This document shows, in pieces, positions 17,870 through 27,692 of a stretch of DNA of 64,000 nucleotides. The translations under genes and the position numbers were made by a program. The notes beneath the pieces were generated by a model. It was not told where the DNA came from. It saw nothing but the letters and a program-made list of their open reading frames with translations, and did no database searches. Every line of letters starts with the position of its first letter. Position 1 is the stretch's first letter. Source of the DNA: Thermaerobacter subterraneus DSM 13965 (GTDB taxonomy: Bacteria > Bacillota > Sulfobacillia > Thermaerobacterales > Thermaerobacteraceae); the NCBI RefSeq assembly GCF_000183545.2, contig NZ_JH976535.1:200840-264839 (forward strand), written 5' to 3'.

Positions 17870-18196
17870 ATGGCGCGCAAGATGACCATTCGCAAGGGCG
17901 ATACGGTCCTGGTCATCGCCGGCAAGGACGCCGGCAAGAAGGGCAAGGTGCTGCGGGCCCTGCCCGCCGAGGAGCGGGTGGTGGTGGAGGGCGTCAACAT
18001 CGTCAAGCGCCACCAGCGGCCGCGGCCCGGGGTGGTGCAGAGCGGCATCATCGAGCGCGAGGCGCCCATTCACCGCTCCAACGTGATGCTGGTCTGCCCC
18101 CGGTGCGGCCAGCCCACCCGCGTGGCCAAGAAGCAGCTGGACGACGGCCGCCGGGTCCGGGCCTGCAAGAAGTGCGGCGAGGTCATCGACCGCTGA
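17870..18196 (+). CDS. rplX: 50S ribosomal protein L24
   Basis: L24 (108 residues) is an assembly-initiator protein with a KOW motif. KOW sequence [20 protein letters not shown] is near residues 7-26 and the [12 protein letters not shown] segment follows. The C-terminal half contains [13 protein letters not shown] and CKKCGEVI, a four-cysteine pair arrangement that could bind zinc and is present in some but not all L24 proteins. AAAGGGGGTCCCCC precedes the ATG. Confidence 0.96.
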   Translation: MARKMTIRKGDTVLVIAGKDAGKKGKVLRALPAEERVVVEGVNIVKRHQRPRPGVVQSGIIEREAPIHRSNVMLVCPRCGQPTRVAKKQLDDGRRVRACKKCGEVIDR

Positions 18197-18299
18197 GGCC
18201 CTGCCCCGGACCGGCCGGGTTCGTCCGCAAGGGCAGCAGCGAGGCCGGCGCGAACGGCCGGCAGGGACCGGCGCGGCGCCGGCACGGGAGGGTACGACC

Positions 18300-18851
18300 A
18301 TGGCCACCGTGGTGACCAACCTGAAGGAAAAGTACGAGAAGGAAGTCGTCCCGGCGCTGATGCAGCGCTTCGGGTACAAGAGCATCATGGAGGTCCCCCG
18401 CATCGAGAAGGTCGTCATCAACATGGGCGTGGGGGACGCCATCCAGAACCCGAAGCTCCTGGACTCGGCGGTGAAGGAACTGGCCCTGATCACGGGGCAG
18501 CGGCCCATGGTGACCCGGGCCAAGAAGTCGATCTCCGCCTTCAAGGTGCGGGCGGGCATGCCCATCGGCTGCAAGGTGACCCTGCGCAAGCAGCGGATGT
18601 GGGACTTCCTGACCCGGCTGATCTTTTTGGCGCTGCCCCGGGTGCGCGACTTCCGCGGCCTCTCGCCCGACAGCTTCGACGGGCGCGGGAACTATTCCCT
18701 GGGGCTGCGGGAGCAGCTGATCTTCCCCGAGATCGACTACGACGACATCGAGAAGGTCCGGGGCATGGACGTGACCATCGTGACCACGGCCAAGACCGAC
18801 GAGGAGGCGCGGGAGCTGCTGCGCCTGCTGGGCCTGCCATTCCGCCAGTGA
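18300..18851 (+). CDS. rplE: 50S ribosomal protein L5
   Basis: L5 (183 residues) binds 5S rRNA and forms the bridge to S13 in the 30S head. Family segments seen are [40 protein letters not shown] and [20 protein letters not shown]. The ATG follows GGGAGGGTACGACC. A 103-base gap containing a GGTTCGTCC motif separates it from rplX. rpsZ follows after 12 bases. Confidence 0.98.
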   Translation: MATVVTNLKEKYEKEVVPALMQRFGYKSIMEVPRIEKVVINMGVGDAIQNPKLLDSAVKELALITGQRPMVTRAKKSISAFKVRAGMPIGCKVTLRKQRMWDFLTRLIFLALPRVRDFRGLSPDSFDGRGNYSLGLREQLIFPEIDYDDIEKVRGMDVTIVTTAKTDEEARELLRLLGLPFRQ

Positions 18852-18863
18852 GGAGGTGGCTTC

Positions 18864-19049
18864 ATGGCGCGCAAGGCGCTGATCGTCAAGGCCAGCCGCG
18901 AGCCCAAGTTTGAAGTGCGCCGGCGCAACCGCTGCCGGATCTGCGGCCGGCCCCGCGGCTACATGCGGCGCTTCGGACTGTGCCGGCACTGCTTCCGGCA
19001 GCTGGCCCACCGCGGCGAGATCCCGGGCGTGAAGAAGGCCAGCTGGTGA
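18864..19049 (+). CDS. rpsZ: 30S ribosomal protein S14, zinc-binding type Z
   Basis: This is the short zinc-binding form of S14 (61 residues). The four zinc cysteines are in CRICGRPRG and [11 protein letters not shown]14 completes the 30S head late in assembly. The short type is usual in Firmicutes and thermophiles, while many bacteria have a longer zinc-free version. The start ATG follows GAGGAGGTGGCTTC. Confidence 0.97.
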   Translation: MARKALIVKASREPKFEVRRRNRCRICGRPRGYMRRFGLCRHCFRQLAHRGEIPGVKKASW

Positions 19050-19082
19050 GCTCCCGGCGTAGCGGGAAAGGGGGTTCTGCCC

Positions 19083-19481
19083 ATGACCATGACCGACCCC
19101 ATCGCGGATATGCTGGCGCGGATCCGCAACGCGTACACCGTGGGGCATGAGCGGGTCGACGTGCCGGGGTCCAAGATCAAGCGAGCTATCGCGGACATCT
19201 TGAAGCAGGAAGGGTTCATCCACGACTACCAGTGGATCGATGACGGCAAGCAGGGCGTTATCCGCATCTTCCTCAAGTACGGCCCGGGCAAGAAGCGGGT
19301 CATCCAGGGGCTCAAGCGCATCTCCCGGCCCGGGCGGCGGATCTATGCCCGCAAGGACCAGATTCCGCGGGTGCTGGGCGGGCTCGGCATCGCGGTGCTC
19401 TCCACCTCCCGGGGCATCATGACCGACAAGCAAGCCCGGGCGGAGGGCGTCGGCGGCGAGGTGCTGTGCTACATCTGGTAA
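19083..19481 (+). CDS. rpsH: 30S ribosomal protein S8
   Basis: S8 (132 residues) binds 16S rRNA helix 21 and in E. coli represses the spc operon. The sequence begins [20 protein letters not shown] and ends with [20 protein letters not shown] then GEVLCYIW, as in the family. A second ATG six bases downstream (MTDPIADML) is an equally plausible start. AAAGGGGG lies upstream. Confidence 0.98.
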   Translation: MTMTDPIADMLARIRNAYTVGHERVDVPGSKIKRAIADILKQEGFIHDYQWIDDGKQGVIRIFLKYGPGKKRVIQGLKRISRPGRRIYARKDQIPRVLGGLGIAVLSTSRGIMTDKQARAEGVGGEVLCYIW

Positions 19482-19520
19482 GGGCCCGGCGCGGGAATCT
19501 GGCAGCGGGAGGTGGATTGC

Positions 19521-20069
19521 GTGTCGCGGGTTGGCAAGAAGCCCATTCCCATTCCCCAGGGGGTCCAGGTGACCGTCCAGGGGAACGTGGTGCGGGTCAA
19601 GGGCCCCAAGGGTGAGCTGGAGCGCACCATCCCCGCCGGCCTGGACGTGGTGATCGAAGACGGCACGGTGGAGGTGCGCCGCCGGGACGACGAGCGGGGG
19701 CGCCGGGCACTGCACGGCCTCTTCCGCACCCTGCTGGCCAACATGGTGACCGGCGTGACCCAGGGGTACGAGCGTTCCCTCACCCTGGAGGGGACCGGCT
19801 ACCGCGCCACCAAGCAGGGGCGGAAGCTGGTGATGAGCCTGGGCTACTCGCACCCGGTGGAGTACACGCCGCCGGAGGGCATCGAGATCGACGTCCCGGC
19901 GGCCAACACCGTGGTGGTCCGGGGCATCGACAAGGAACTGGTGGGCAACGTGGCGGCCACCATCCGGGCCAAGCGGCCCCTCAGCCGGTTCCGCTACGCC
20001 GACGGGCCCCGGGGCATCCGGTACACCGACGAGCGGGTGGCCCTGCGGCCGGCGAAGACCGGCAAGTAA
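19521..20069 (+). CDS. rplF: 50S ribosomal protein L6
   Basis: L6 (182 residues) supports the factor-binding region of the 50S subunit. The GTG at 19521 gives the standard N-terminus MSRVGKKPIPIPQGV. An in-frame GTG at 19512 lies inside the ribosome-binding site GGGAGGTG and is therefore unlikely. Two duplicated alpha/beta domains are visible, with YRATKQGRKLVMSLGYSHPV in the second. The C-terminus GIRYTDERVALRPAKTGK is typical. Confidence 0.97.
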   Translation: MSRVGKKPIPIPQGVQVTVQGNVVRVKGPKGELERTIPAGLDVVIEDGTVEVRRRDDERGRRALHGLFRTLLANMVTGVTQGYERSLTLEGTGYRATKQGRKLVMSLGYSHPVEYTPPEGIEIDVPAANTVVVRGIDKELVGNVAATIRAKRPLSRFRYADGPRGIRYTDERVALRPAKTGK

Positions 20070-20149
20070 CGCGGTCGAGGCACCAAGGGCCCGTGCAGCC
20101 GAGATTCAGCAGGCTCACGCCGACGAGGCTCAGCAATTGAAGGAACGGG

Positions 20150-20533
20150 GTGTCCGAAATGGCGCGGAAGCCCAAGACGCGCGAGGAAGCCCGCGACCGC
20201 CGGCACCGGCGGGTCCGCAAGAAGGTCCTCGGAACGGCCGAGCGCCCGCGCCTCAACGTCTTCCGGAGCCTGAAGCACATCTACGCCCAGGTGATCGACG
20301 ACGAAGCGGGCGTCACCCTGGTCGCCGCTTCGACGGTAGAACCGGAGCTCCGCGAAGCGGTGGGAGGCTACGGCGGCAACGTGGAGGCGGCCAAGGTGGT
20401 CGGGAGGGCCATCGCCCAGCGGGCCCTGGCCCGGGGGATCAGCAAGGTGGTCTTCGATCGCGGCGGCTACAAGTATCACGGCCGGGTCAAGGCCCTGGCG
20501 GAGGCCGCCAGGGAAGCGGGTCTGGACTTCTAA
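20150..20533 (+). CDS. rplR: 50S ribosomal protein L18
   Basis: L18 (127 residues, or 124 from the ATG at 20159) binds 5S rRNA. The family core [20 protein letters not shown] and the C-terminal [20 protein letters not shown] are clear. The start is uncertain. GTG at 20150 has AAGGAA four bases upstream and ATG at 20159 has it thirteen bases upstream. Neither spacing is ideal and the extra residues SEM do not discriminate. Confidence 0.95.
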   Translation: MSEMARKPKTREEARDRRHRRVRKKVLGTAERPRLNVFRSLKHIYAQVIDDEAGVTLVAASTVEPELREAVGGYGGNVEAAKVVGRAIAQRALARGISKVVFDRGGYKYHGRVKALAEAAREAGLDF

Positions 20534-20560
20534 GGCCCCGCAGGGAAAGGAGGGGACGGC

Positions 20561-21070
20561 GTGGCGCGTCATCGCAGGCGGCAGCAGGACGGGGACGAGC
20601 TGCAGGAGCGGCTGGTCGCCATCAACCGCGTGGCCAAGGTGGTCAAGGGTGGCCGGCGCTTCAACTTCAGCGCCCTGGTGGTGGTCGGTGACGGCAACGG
20701 CCGGGTGGGCGTCGGCATGGGCAAGGCGGCGGAGATCCCCGACGCCATCCGCAAGGCGGTCCAGAAGGCGAAGAAGAGCATGATCGAGGTGCCCCGGGTC
20801 GGCACCACCATCCCGCATCCCGTGGTGGGCGAGTTCGGCGCCGGGCGGGTGCTGATGAAGCCGGCGGCGCCGGGCACGGGGGTCATCGCCGGCGGCGCCG
20901 TGCGGGCCGTTCTGGAGCTGGCGGGGATTCGCGATGTGCTGACCAAGTCCCTGGGCTCCAGCAACCCGGCCAACGTGGTGTACGCCACCATGGAAGGTCT
21001 CAAGTCCCTGCGCAGCGCCGAGGAAGTGGCCCGGCTGCGGGGCAAGCCCGTCGAGCAGCTGATCGGCTGA
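20561..21070 (+). CDS. rpsE: 30S ribosomal protein S5
   Basis: S5 (169 residues) lies near the mRNA entry and affects decoding fidelity. The start is GTG with AAAGGAGGGG upstream. The N-terminal dsRBD-like part has [20 protein letters not shown] and [20 protein letters not shown]. The C-terminal part has [20 protein letters not shown]. rplO follows after 91 bases with no room for rpmD, whose usual place is here. Confidence 0.98.
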   Translation: MARHRRRQQDGDELQERLVAINRVAKVVKGGRRFNFSALVVVGDGNGRVGVGMGKAAEIPDAIRKAVQKAKKSMIEVPRVGTTIPHPVVGEFGAGRVLMKPAAPGTGVIAGGAVRAVLELAGIRDVLTKSLGSSNPANVVYATMEGLKSLRSAEEVARLRGKPVEQLIG

Positions 21071-21161
21071 GGCTTGCGCAGCCGGGGTTCACCCGCGATC
21101 CGCGCCGGTTCGTCCGGCCGGCGCGGGCCGGCTTCGAGTCCGGACGACGGGGGTTGGAAGC

Positions 21162-21608
21162 ATGGCGGGATTGCATGAGCTGAGGCCCGCACCGGGAGCC
21201 CGGCGCCGCCCCAAGCGGGTGGGCCGCGGGATCGGTTCGGGCCATGGGAAGACGGCGGGCCGCGGGACCAAGGGCCAGAAGGCCCGGTCGGGCGGCGCCA
21301 AGGGGCCAGGCTTCGAAGGCGGCCAGATGCCCCTGCAGCGGCGCATTCCCAAGCGGGGCTTCACCAACGCGCCCTTCAAGAAGGAATACGCCGTGGTGAA
21401 CGTGGAGACGCTGAACCGGTTCGAGCCGGGCACCGAGGTCACCCCGGAGCTGTTGCAGGAGCGGGGCATCGTCAAGGATGCCCGGGACGGCATCAAGATC
21501 CTGGGGGACGGCGAGCTCAAGGTGGCCCTCACGGTGCGGGCCCACAAGTTCAGCGCATCGGCCCGCGCCAAGATCGAGCAGGCGGGCGGCCGGGCCGAGG
21601 TGATCTGA
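21162..21608 (+). CDS. rplO: 50S ribosomal protein L15
   Basis: L15 (148 residues) is a late-assembly 50S protein with a Gly/Arg-rich extended N-terminus. Seen are [20 protein letters not shown] and the [17 protein letters not shown] segment. The C-terminus is [20 protein letters not shown], as usual. The start ATG follows ACGGGGGTTGGAAGC, a weak ribosome site. secY begins one base after its stop. Confidence 0.97.
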   Translation: MAGLHELRPAPGARRRPKRVGRGIGSGHGKTAGRGTKGQKARSGGAKGPGFEGGQMPLQRRIPKRGFTNAPFKKEYAVVNVETLNRFEPGTEVTPELLQERGIVKDARDGIKILGDGELKVALTVRAHKFSASARAKIEQAGGRAEVI

Positions 21609-21609
21609 A

Positions 21610-22878
21610 ATGCTGGCCAACCTGGGCCGGGCCGTCAAGATCGAGGACCTGCGGGCGCGAATCCTGTTCACCCTGGCCATGCTGCTGGTCTTCCGGCTGG
21701 GGGTCCACGTGCCCACGCCGGGCGTGATCGCCGAGCGGGTGGCGCCGCTCTTCGCCACGGGCTCGATCTTCCAGCTGCTGGACCTGTTCGCGGGCGGCGC
21801 CCTGGCCACCGTCTCGGTGTTCGCCATGAGCATCACGCCCTACATCAACTCGTCCATCATCGTCCAGCTGCTGACGGTGGTGATCCCCCGGCTGGAGGAA
21901 CTGGCCAAGGAGGGCGAGGAGGGCCGCCGCAAGCTGACCCAGCTCACCCGGTACGGCACCGTGGTCATGGCCCTGCTGCAGGCCGGCGGCATCGCCTTCT
22001 ACCTCAACCGGGCGGGGGCCTTGGAGTGGCCGGGCCTGCCCGGCATGGCGGTGGTGGCCATCACCTTGACGGCCGGCACCGTCCTCTTGATGTGGGTGGG
22101 CGAGCAGATCACCGAAAAGGGCATCGGCAACGGGATCAGCCTGCTGATTTTCGCGGGCATCGTCTCGCGCCTGCCCCACGGGCTGGTGACCCTGGCCGAG
22201 ATGTGGCGGGCCGGGTCGGTCAACCTGTTCCAGATCCTCCTGCTGGTGGTCCTGGGGCTGGTGGTCATCGTGGCCGTGGTCTGGGTGACCGAGGGCCAGC
22301 GGCGGATCCCCGTGCAGTACGCCAAGCGGGTGGTGGGACGGCGCATCTACGGCGGCCAGAGCACCCACATCCCCATCCGGGTGAACCAGGCCGGGGTGAT
22401 CCCGGTGATCTTCGCCGCCTCGCTGGTCGGACTGCCCCTGACGGTAGCCGGGTTCTTCCCGCGGGCAGGCTGGGCCCAGTTCCTGGCGCGGTGGTTCGAC
22501 TGGGGGACACCGCTCAACACCGCGGTGTACTTCTGGTTGATCGTGGGCTTCACGTTCTTCTACACGGCCATCACGTTCAACCCCCAGGACATCGCCGACA
22601 ACCTGCGCAAGTACGGCGGCTACATCCCCGGCCTGCGGCCGGGCCGGCCGACGGCGGAGTACCTGGCCCGGGTGGTCACCCGCATCACCGTCTTCGGCGC
22701 GCTGTTCCTGGCGCTGATCTCCGTCCTGCCCCTCCTGGTGCGGGGCGTGACCAACATCGCCTCCATATACTTTGGCGGGACGGCCCTGCTCATCGTAGTG
22801 GGTGTCGCCCTGGAGACCATGAAGCAGATCGAAGCCCACCTGCTGATGCGCCAGTACCAGGGCTTCATGAAGCGCTGA
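21610..22878 (+). CDS. secY: Preprotein translocase subunit SecY
   Basis: SecY (422 residues) is the channel-forming subunit of the Sec translocon in the cytoplasmic membrane. Ten hydrophobic segments are visible. Characteristic stretches are RLGVHVPTPGV after the first membrane segment, SVFAMSITPYINSSIIVQLL near residue 70 and MWVGEQITEKGIGNGISLLI near residue 160. The large cytoplasmic loop contains IPVQYAKRVVGRRIYGG. The C-terminal YFGGTALLIVVGVALETMKQ is also typical. The start is one base after rplO. Confidence 0.98.
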   Translation: MLANLGRAVKIEDLRARILFTLAMLLVFRLGVHVPTPGVIAERVAPLFATGSIFQLLDLFAGGALATVSVFAMSITPYINSSIIVQLLTVVIPRLEELAKEGEEGRRKLTQLTRYGTVVMALLQAGGIAFYLNRAGALEWPGLPGMAVVAITLTAGTVLLMWVGEQITEKGIGNGISLLIFAGIVSRLPHGLVTLAEMWRAGSVNLFQILLLVVLGLVVIVAVVWVTEGQRRIPVQYAKRVVGRRIYGGQSTHIPIRVNQAGVIPVIFAASLVGLPLTVAGFFPRAGWAQFLARWFDWGTPLNTAVYFWLIVGFTFFYTAITFNPQDIADNLRKYGGYIPGLRPGRPTAEYLARVVTRITVFGALFLALISVLPLLVRGVTNIASIYFGGTALLIVVGVALETMKQIEAHLLMRQYQGFMKR

Positions 22879-23184
22879 GGCCCGCCGGCCGGTGGAACCG
22901 GCCCGGGCCTCGGTCCTTGCCGGGCGCGGTGGTCGCCGCGGGGGTGGTGCCGGCCGGCGGGGCCGCAGCCGGCGGAACCCCGCCGGCAGGGTCGGGGGCG
23001 GCGCCGGCCCCGCGGCGGGTGGCGAGTCCGGTGGGTGGCGAGTCCGGTGGAGCGGTGGCTGGGGCAGGAGAGGCCGGTTGGAAGCCGGCCGGGACCGGCT
23101 GAAGCAGGACGCCCGGCGCCCGGCGGGGGGAACCCGGCGGGTCGCCGGTGGGGCCTGGTAGGGGCCCTGGTGGGGAGGGGTAAC
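22879..23184. other. Non-coding gap between secY and adk
   Basis: This 306-base gap is very GC-rich and shows no family-matching reading frame. The adk frame is open through part of it, but that translation is low-complexity. It contains the 16-base tandem duplication listed separately. No clear promoter or terminator is visible. Confidence 0.6.
23017..23048. repeat. 16-bp tandem duplication
   Basis: GGGTGGCGAGTCCGGT occurs twice head to tail with no mismatch, 140 bases before the adk start. Function unknown; it may be a replication-slippage product. Confidence 0.85.
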
Positions 23185-23835
23185 GTGCGCTGGATCTTTC
23201 TCGGTCCGCCTGGCGCGGGGAAGGGAACCCAGGCGGCGCGTCTGGCCCAGCGGGCCGGCGTGCCCCAGATCGCCACGGGGGACATGTTCCGCGCGGCGGT
23301 GCGGGAAGGGACGCCGCTGGGACTGGAAGCCAAGCGCTACATGGAGGCCGGCCAGCTGGTGCCCGACCAGGTGACCCTGGGCCTGGTCCGGGAGCGGCTG
23401 GCGCAGCCCGACTGCCGCAAGGGGTTCCTGCTGGACGGGTTCCCGCGCACCGTGCCCCAGGCGGAAGGCCTCAACGAGGTGCTGGCAGGGCTGGGTGCCC
23501 GCCTGGACGGGGTCCTGTACTTCGACGTGCCCGATGCGGTGGTGGTGGAACGCCTCAGCGGCCGGCGCGTCTGCCCCGCTTGTGGGGCCACCTATCACGT
23601 CCGCTTCGAGCCGCCGCAGGTGGAGGGGCGCTGCGATCGCTGCGGTGCGGAGCTGGTGCAGCGCTCCGACGACCGGGAGGAGACGGTGCGGCAGCGGCTG
23701 GCGGTGTACCGCCAGCAGACCGAACCCCTGGTCCGCTACTACCGGGAGGCCGGCCTTCTCCACACGGTGGACGCGGGCCGGCCCATCGACGCGGTAGAGG
23801 CGGAGATCGCCCGGATCACGGGGGTTGGCGCATGA
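23185..23835 (+). CDS. adk: Adenylate kinase, zinc-containing LID type
   Basis: Adenylate kinase (216 residues) interconverts ATP plus AMP with two ADP. The P-loop [10 protein letters not shown] is at residues 7-16 and LDGFPRT near residue 83. The LID domain holds four cysteines (C130, C133, C150, C153, in CPACG and CDRCG), the zinc-binding arrangement found in many Gram-positive and thermophilic enzymes. GTG at 23185 is chosen because GGGGAGGGG precedes it and it gives the normal N-terminus [10 protein letters not shown]. The frame is open back to 23035 but without family similarity. The stop overlaps the map start as ATGA. Confidence 0.97.
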   Translation: MRWIFLGPPGAGKGTQAARLAQRAGVPQIATGDMFRAAVREGTPLGLEAKRYMEAGQLVPDQVTLGLVRERLAQPDCRKGFLLDGFPRTVPQAEGLNEVLAGLGARLDGVLYFDVPDAVVVERLSGRRVCPACGATYHVRFEPPQVEGRCDRCGAELVQRSDDREETVRQRLAVYRQQTEPLVRYYREAGLLHTVDAGRPIDAVEAEIARITGVGA

Positions 23836-24587
23836 TCGAGCTCAAGTCGGAGCGGGAGATCCGGTACATGCGGGAGGCTGGGCGGATCGTGGCCGCCGTC
23901 CTGCGGGAACTGGCGGCTGCCCTGCGCCCGGGGATCACCACGGCAGAGCTGGACCGGCTGGCCGAACGCCTGATCCGGGAGGCGGGGGCGGAACCGGCCT
24001 TCAAGGGCTATCAGGGCTTCCCGGCCAGCATCTGCACGTCCATCAACGACGAGGTGGTCCACGGCATCCCCAGCCCCCACCGGGTGATCCGGGAAGGGGA
24101 CCTGGTCTCCATCGACGTGGGCGCGCGGTACCACGGCTACTACGGCGACTCGGCCGCCACCTTCGCGGTGGGCGAGGCCTCCCCCGAAGCCCGGCGGCTG
24201 CTGGAGGTGACCCGGGAATCCCTGGCCCGGGGGATCGCCGCCGCCCGCGCCGGCAACCGGCTGGGCGACATCGGGTATGCCGTGCAGGAGTACGTGGAGG
24301 CCGCGGGCTTCTCCGTGGTCCGGGACTATGCGGGCCACGGCATCGGGCGGGCCATGCATGAAGATCCCCAGGTGCCCAATTACGGGCAGCCCGGCACCGG
24401 CCTGCGCCTGCGGCCCGGCCTGGTGATCGCCATCGAGCCCATGGTCAACGCCGGCGGCCATGCGGTCCGGACGGACCCCGACGGCTGGACGGTGCGCACC
24501 GCCGACGGCAGCCTGTCCGCCCATTTCGAGCATACGGTGCTGATCACCGCCGGCGGGCCGGAGGTCCTGACGGGCGGCGCCTTCTGA
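23832..24587 (+). CDS. map: Methionine aminopeptidase, type I
   Basis: This enzyme (251 residues) removes the initiator methionine from new proteins. The pita-bread fold signatures are present: [11 protein letters not shown] with the active-site histidine, then the first metal aspartate in [16 protein letters not shown]. The second follows in [20 protein letters not shown] and the metal glutamate in [10 protein letters not shown]. It is type Ia because there is no N-terminal zinc-finger extension. Its ATG overlaps the adk stop by four bases. The adk-map pairing next to infA is normal in Firmicutes. Confidence 0.97.
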   Translation: MIELKSEREIRYMREAGRIVAAVLRELAAALRPGITTAELDRLAERLIREAGAEPAFKGYQGFPASICTSINDEVVHGIPSPHRVIREGDLVSIDVGARYHGYYGDSAATFAVGEASPEARRLLEVTRESLARGIAAARAGNRLGDIGYAVQEYVEAAGFSVVRDYAGHGIGRAMHEDPQVPNYGQPGTGLRLRPGLVIAIEPMVNAGGHAVRTDPDGWTVRTADGSLSAHFEHTVLITAGGPEVLTGGAF

Positions 24588-24621
24588 ACCACAGCCGACA
24601 ATAGCGGCCAGGACCGGAATC

Positions 24622-24650
24622 TTGAGGCAATGGCCTGGCCATACTATAAA
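24622..24650 (+). promoter_or_regulatory. Promoter before the KOW protein and infA
   Basis: TTGAGG (24622-24627) and TATAAA (24645-24650) are separated by 17 bases, in an AT-rich island of an otherwise GC-rich gap. The predicted start is only about 14 bases before the KOW gene, so the leader is very short. This promoter would feed infA, rpmJ, rpsM, rpsK, rpoA and rplQ. Confidence 0.7.
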
Positions 24651-24670
24651 TTGTGGCCGGAGGTGGCTTC

Positions 24671-24988
24671 GTGCACCAGTCCATCGGGCAACTGGTCACA
24701 TCCCGCGCCGGGCGCGACCAGGGGCGCCCGTACCTGGTGGTGGGCGTCCTGGATGACCGGTTCGTCCTGGTGGCCGACGGCGACCTGCGCCCGGCGGACC
24801 GGCCGAAGCGGAAGAACGTGCGCCACCTGGTGTTCCATCACGCCTGGGCGGAAGAGATCCGCCAGCGCCTGGAGGCCGGCCAGCGGCCCAGCAATGCCGA
24901 GCTCCGCCGGGCGCTAAGCGGCCTGGTGGCCCAGTACTTCGGGGAGAAGGACAGCGCGGACCAGAAGCCGGAGGTGCAAGGGGGGTGA
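24671..24988 (+). CDS. KOW-domain RNA-binding protein (L14e-like, YbzG type)
   Basis: This 105-residue protein begins [20 protein letters not shown] followed by [20 protein letters not shown], the SH3-like KOW fold of the L14e/L6e/L27e group. The next residues, [15 protein letters not shown], are basic. In Firmicutes a homologue (YbzG) lies between map and infA, exactly as here. Its role is not established. The GTG at 24671 is preferred since GGAGGTG lies 8 bases upstream. The C-terminal 35 residues are charged and probably helical. Confidence 0.85.
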   Translation: MHQSIGQLVTSRAGRDQGRPYLVVGVLDDRFVLVADGDLRPADRPKRKNVRHLVFHHAWAEEIRQRLEAGQRPSNAELRRALSGLVAQYFGEKDSADQKPEVQGG

Positions 24989-24992
24989 GGCC

Positions 24993-25217
24993 GTGGCACG
25001 CAAGGAGAACGTGGTGGAGGTCCAGGGGACCGTGGTGGAGCCCTTGCCTAACGGGATGTTTCGTGTAGAATTGGATAATGGCCATAAAGTCATGGCCCAT
25101 GTCTCGGGCAAGATCCGCATGCATTTCATCCGTATTTTGCCCGGCGACCGCGTCACCCTGGAATTGTCTCCATACGATCTCACCCGGGGGCGCATTACCT
25201 ACCGCCACCGGAGTTGA
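24993..25217 (+). CDS. infA: Translation initiation factor IF-1
   Basis: IF-1 (74 residues) blocks the ribosomal A site during initiation. The start is GTG, giving [20 protein letters not shown], and the OB fold continues as [20 protein letters not shown] and [20 protein letters not shown]. Length is normal. The ribosome site GGGGGGTGAGG overlaps the end of the KOW gene. The third codon positions here are noticeably richer in A and T than in neighbouring genes. Confidence 0.97.
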   Translation: MARKENVVEVQGTVVEPLPNGMFRVELDNGHKVMAHVSGKIRMHFIRILPGDRVTLELSPYDLTRGRITYRHRS

Positions 25218-25310
25218 TCCGGCCAGCCGCGACCCGTGAGGCAAGGGAACCGCAGCCTGGGCCGGCTCCGTCCCGCGCCGGCGGGGCGGAGTTGCGAGGA
25301 GGCTTTTACG

Positions 25311-25424
25311 ATGAAGGTCCGTCCGTCGGTCAAGCGCATCTGCGACAAGTGCAAGATCATTCGCCGCAAGGGGAAGGTGCGGGTGATCTGCGAGAACCCC
25401 AAGCACAAGCAGGTGCAGGGTTAA
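25311..25424 (+). CDS. rpmJ: 50S ribosomal protein L36
   Basis: L36 (37 residues) is the smallest 50S protein. The sequence [20 protein letters not shown] followed by [17 protein letters not shown] has the C-C-C-H zinc ligand set of the zinc-binding form. CGAGGAGG lies upstream of the ATG. It sits between infA and rpsM as in most Firmicutes. Confidence 0.96.
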   Translation: MKVRPSVKRICDKCKIIRRKGKVRVICENPKHKQVQG

Positions 25425-25440
25425 GCCTGGAGGTGTTCGG

Positions 25441-25821
25441 ATGGCCCGCATCGCAGGCGTCGACCTGCCGCGCGACAAGCGCGTCGAGTACGCGCTTCCT
25501 TATATTTATGGCATCGGCCTGTCCCGCAGCCGGGAGATCCTGGCCAAGGCCCAGGTGAACCCCGACACCCGGGTGCGGGATCTGACGGAAGACGAGATCA
25601 ACCGCCTGCGCGCCATCATCGAGCGGGACTACAAGGTGGAGGGCGAGCTGCGCAGCGAGGTCCAGCGCAACATCAAGCGCCTGATGGACATCGGCTGCTA
25701 CCGCGGCTTGCGTCACCGCCGTGGCCTGCCGGTGCGCGGGCAGCGCACCAAGACCAACGCCCGGACGCGCAAGGGACCGCGCCGCACGGTGGCCGGCAAG
25801 AAGCGGCCGGGCAAGAAGTAA
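25441..25821 (+). CDS. rpsM: 30S ribosomal protein S13
   Basis: S13 (126 residues) sits at the top of the 30S head and contacts L5 and P-site tRNA. Seen are [20 protein letters not shown], the helix-two-turn-helix region [20 protein letters not shown] and the basic C-terminus [20 protein letters not shown]. Length is normal. It starts 16 bases after rpmJ. Confidence 0.98.
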   Translation: MARIAGVDLPRDKRVEYALPYIYGIGLSRSREILAKAQVNPDTRVRDLTEDEINRLRAIIERDYKVEGELRSEVQRNIKRLMDIGCYRGLRHRRGLPVRGQRTKTNARTRKGPRRTVAGKKRPGKK

Positions 25822-25840
25822 GGGTTAAGGAGGCTGGCCC

Positions 25841-26263
25841 ATGGCACGACCGGGCGCACCGCGCCGGGGTGGCCGCCGGGGGGCGGCAACCCGGCTGCGC
25901 CGCAAGGACCGGAAGAACGTGGAGCGGGGTATCGCCCACATCCGGTCGACCTTCAACAACACCATTGTCACCATCACCGACCTGCAGGGCAACGCCATCG
26001 CCTTCGGGTCGGGCGGCACCAACGGCTTCACCGGGTCGAAGAAGGGCACGCCCTATGCGGCCCAGCTGGCCGCCGAGCAGGCGGCCCGCGAGGCCATGGA
26101 GCACGGCATGCGCGAGGTGGAGGTTTGGGTGAAGGGCCCTGGTCCGGGTCGCGAGGCGGCGATCCGCTCCCTGCAGGCCACGGGCCTGGAAGTGACCGCC
26201 ATCAAGGACGTCACCCCCATCCCCCACAACGGGTGCCGCCCGCCGAAGCGGCGCCGCGTCTGA
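25841..26263 (+). CDS. rpsK: 30S ribosomal protein S11
   Basis: S11 (140 residues) lies on the 30S platform by the E site. The sequence has the basic N-terminus [20 protein letters not shown], then [20 protein letters not shown] and the C-terminal [27 protein letters not shown] precedes the ATG. rpsD, which often follows in other lineages, is absent here; the next gene is rpoA, as in B. subtilis. Confidence 0.98.
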   Translation: MARPGAPRRGGRRGAATRLRRKDRKNVERGIAHIRSTFNNTIVTITDLQGNAIAFGSGGTNGFTGSKKGTPYAAQLAAEQAAREAMEHGMREVEVWVKGPGPGREAAIRSLQATGLEVTAIKDVTPIPHNGCRPPKRRRV

Positions 26264-26309
26264 TCCGGCGCAGGCCCGCTGTCGGCGGCTCGACAGGAGG
26301 GGCGGAGCC

Positions 26310-27257
26310 ATGAGCGAGATGGAGAAGCCGACCATCCAAACGGTGGAGCTCAGCGACGACGGGACGTACGGCCGGTTCGTCGTCGAGCCGCTGGAGCGCG
26401 GGTACGGCATTACCCTCGGCAATGCCCTGCGCCGGGTCCTGCTTTCGTCCTTGCCCGGCGCGGCGGTCACCAGCGTGCGCATCGAAGGGGTGCTGCACGA
26501 GTTCTCCACCCTGCCGGGCGTGGTCGAGGATACGACGGAGATCATCCTCAACCTGAAGGAACTGGCCATCAAGATGTATACCGACGAACCCCAGGTCCTG
26601 CGCATCGAGGCCCAGGGCGAGGGGGAGGTGCGGGCGGCCGACATCATCACGCCGCCGGACGTGGAGATCGTCAACGGCGATCACCTGATCGCCACGCTGG
26701 AACCCGACGGCCGGCTCTTCATGGAAATGACGGTGCAGAGGGGCCGCGGTTACGTGCCGGCCGACCGCAACAAGGACCCCGACCGCAGCATCGGGGTGAT
26801 TCCCGTCGATTCCATCTTCACGCCCATCCGCAAGGTGAACTTCCAGGTGGAGAACACCCGGGTGGGGAAGGTGACGGATTACGACCGTTTGACCCTGGAG
26901 GTCTGGACCAACGGCACCATCGCGCCCGATGAGGCGGCCAGCCAGGCGGCCCAGATCCTGACGGATCACCTGGCCCTGTTCCTCACCCTGACCGACCAGG
27001 CGCGGGGCACCGGGACGGCCGTCGAGAAGGAAGACGATGCCCGCGCCAAGCTGCTGGAGATGAGCATCGACGAGCTGGATCTGTCGGTGCGCTCCTACAA
27101 CTGCCTGAAGCGGGCGGGCATCAACACCATCGGCGAGCTGGTGGAGAAGACCCCCGAGGACATGATGCGGGTGCGCAACCTTGGCAAGAAGTCGCTGGAG
27201 GAAGTGGAGGAGAAGCTGGCTGCCCTGGGGCTGTCGCTGAAGCAGCCTGAGGACTGA
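26310..27257 (+). CDS. rpoA: RNA polymerase alpha subunit
   Basis: Alpha (315 residues) starts RNA polymerase assembly as a dimer and binds UP elements and activators through its C-terminal domain. The N-terminal domain has [20 protein letters not shown] followed by [20 protein letters not shown]. The C-terminal helix-hairpin-helix domain has [20 protein letters not shown] and [33 protein letters not shown] precedes the ATG. It is followed after 49 bases by rplQ. Confidence 0.98.
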   Translation: MSEMEKPTIQTVELSDDGTYGRFVVEPLERGYGITLGNALRRVLLSSLPGAAVTSVRIEGVLHEFSTLPGVVEDTTEIILNLKELAIKMYTDEPQVLRIEAQGEGEVRAADIITPPDVEIVNGDHLIATLEPDGRLFMEMTVQRGRGYVPADRNKDPDRSIGVIPVDSIFTPIRKVNFQVENTRVGKVTDYDRLTLEVWTNGTIAPDEAASQAAQILTDHLALFLTLTDQARGTGTAVEKEDDARAKLLEMSIDELDLSVRSYNCLKRAGINTIGELVEKTPEDMMRVRNLGKKSLEEVEEKLAALGLSLKQPED

Positions 27258-27306
27258 CGGCCCGGCCCTGGGACCGGCCGGGGGCAGGCAGCAGGAGGGA
27301 ATGATC

Positions 27307-27648
27307 ATGGCCCACAAATCCCGGTTGAACCGGCCCACGGACCAGCGCCAGGCCCTGGTCCGGAACCTGGTGACGTCGCTGTTCATCCACGAGCGCATCG
27401 AGACCACCGAAACCCGGGCCCGGGAGGCCCAGCGGCTGGCCGAGCACCTGATCACCCTGGCCCGCCGCGGCGACCTTCATGCCCGGCGCCAGGCGCTGGC
27501 GGTGCTCTACGACAAGCAGGTGGTCAAGAAGCTGTTTGACGTCATCGGACCGCGCTACAGCGACCGGGCCGGCGGCTACACCCGCGTCCTGAAGCTGGAG
27601 CCGCGCCGGGGCGACGGCGCGCCCATGGCGCTTCTGGAGCTGGTGTGA
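27307..27648 (+). CDS. rplQ: 50S ribosomal protein L17
   Basis: L17 (113 residues) lies near the tunnel exit. The core is recognisable as [20 protein letters not shown] and [20 protein letters not shown]. The usual N-terminal RKLGR motif is replaced by [15 protein letters not shown]. The ATG at 27307 has AGGAGG 8 bases upstream, whereas the ATG at 27301 is only 2 bases from it. The last base region overlaps the frame of ecfA1, whose real start is probably further downstream. Confidence 0.95.
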   Translation: MAHKSRLNRPTDQRQALVRNLVTSLFIHERIETTETRAREAQRLAEHLITLARRGDLHARRQALAVLYDKQVVKKLFDVIGPRYSDRAGGYTRVLKLEPRRGDGAPMALLELV

Positions 27649-27692
27649 GCCCCGGTGGCCCGGCCCGGCGCGGCGGTGGAGGGCCCGGCGCC

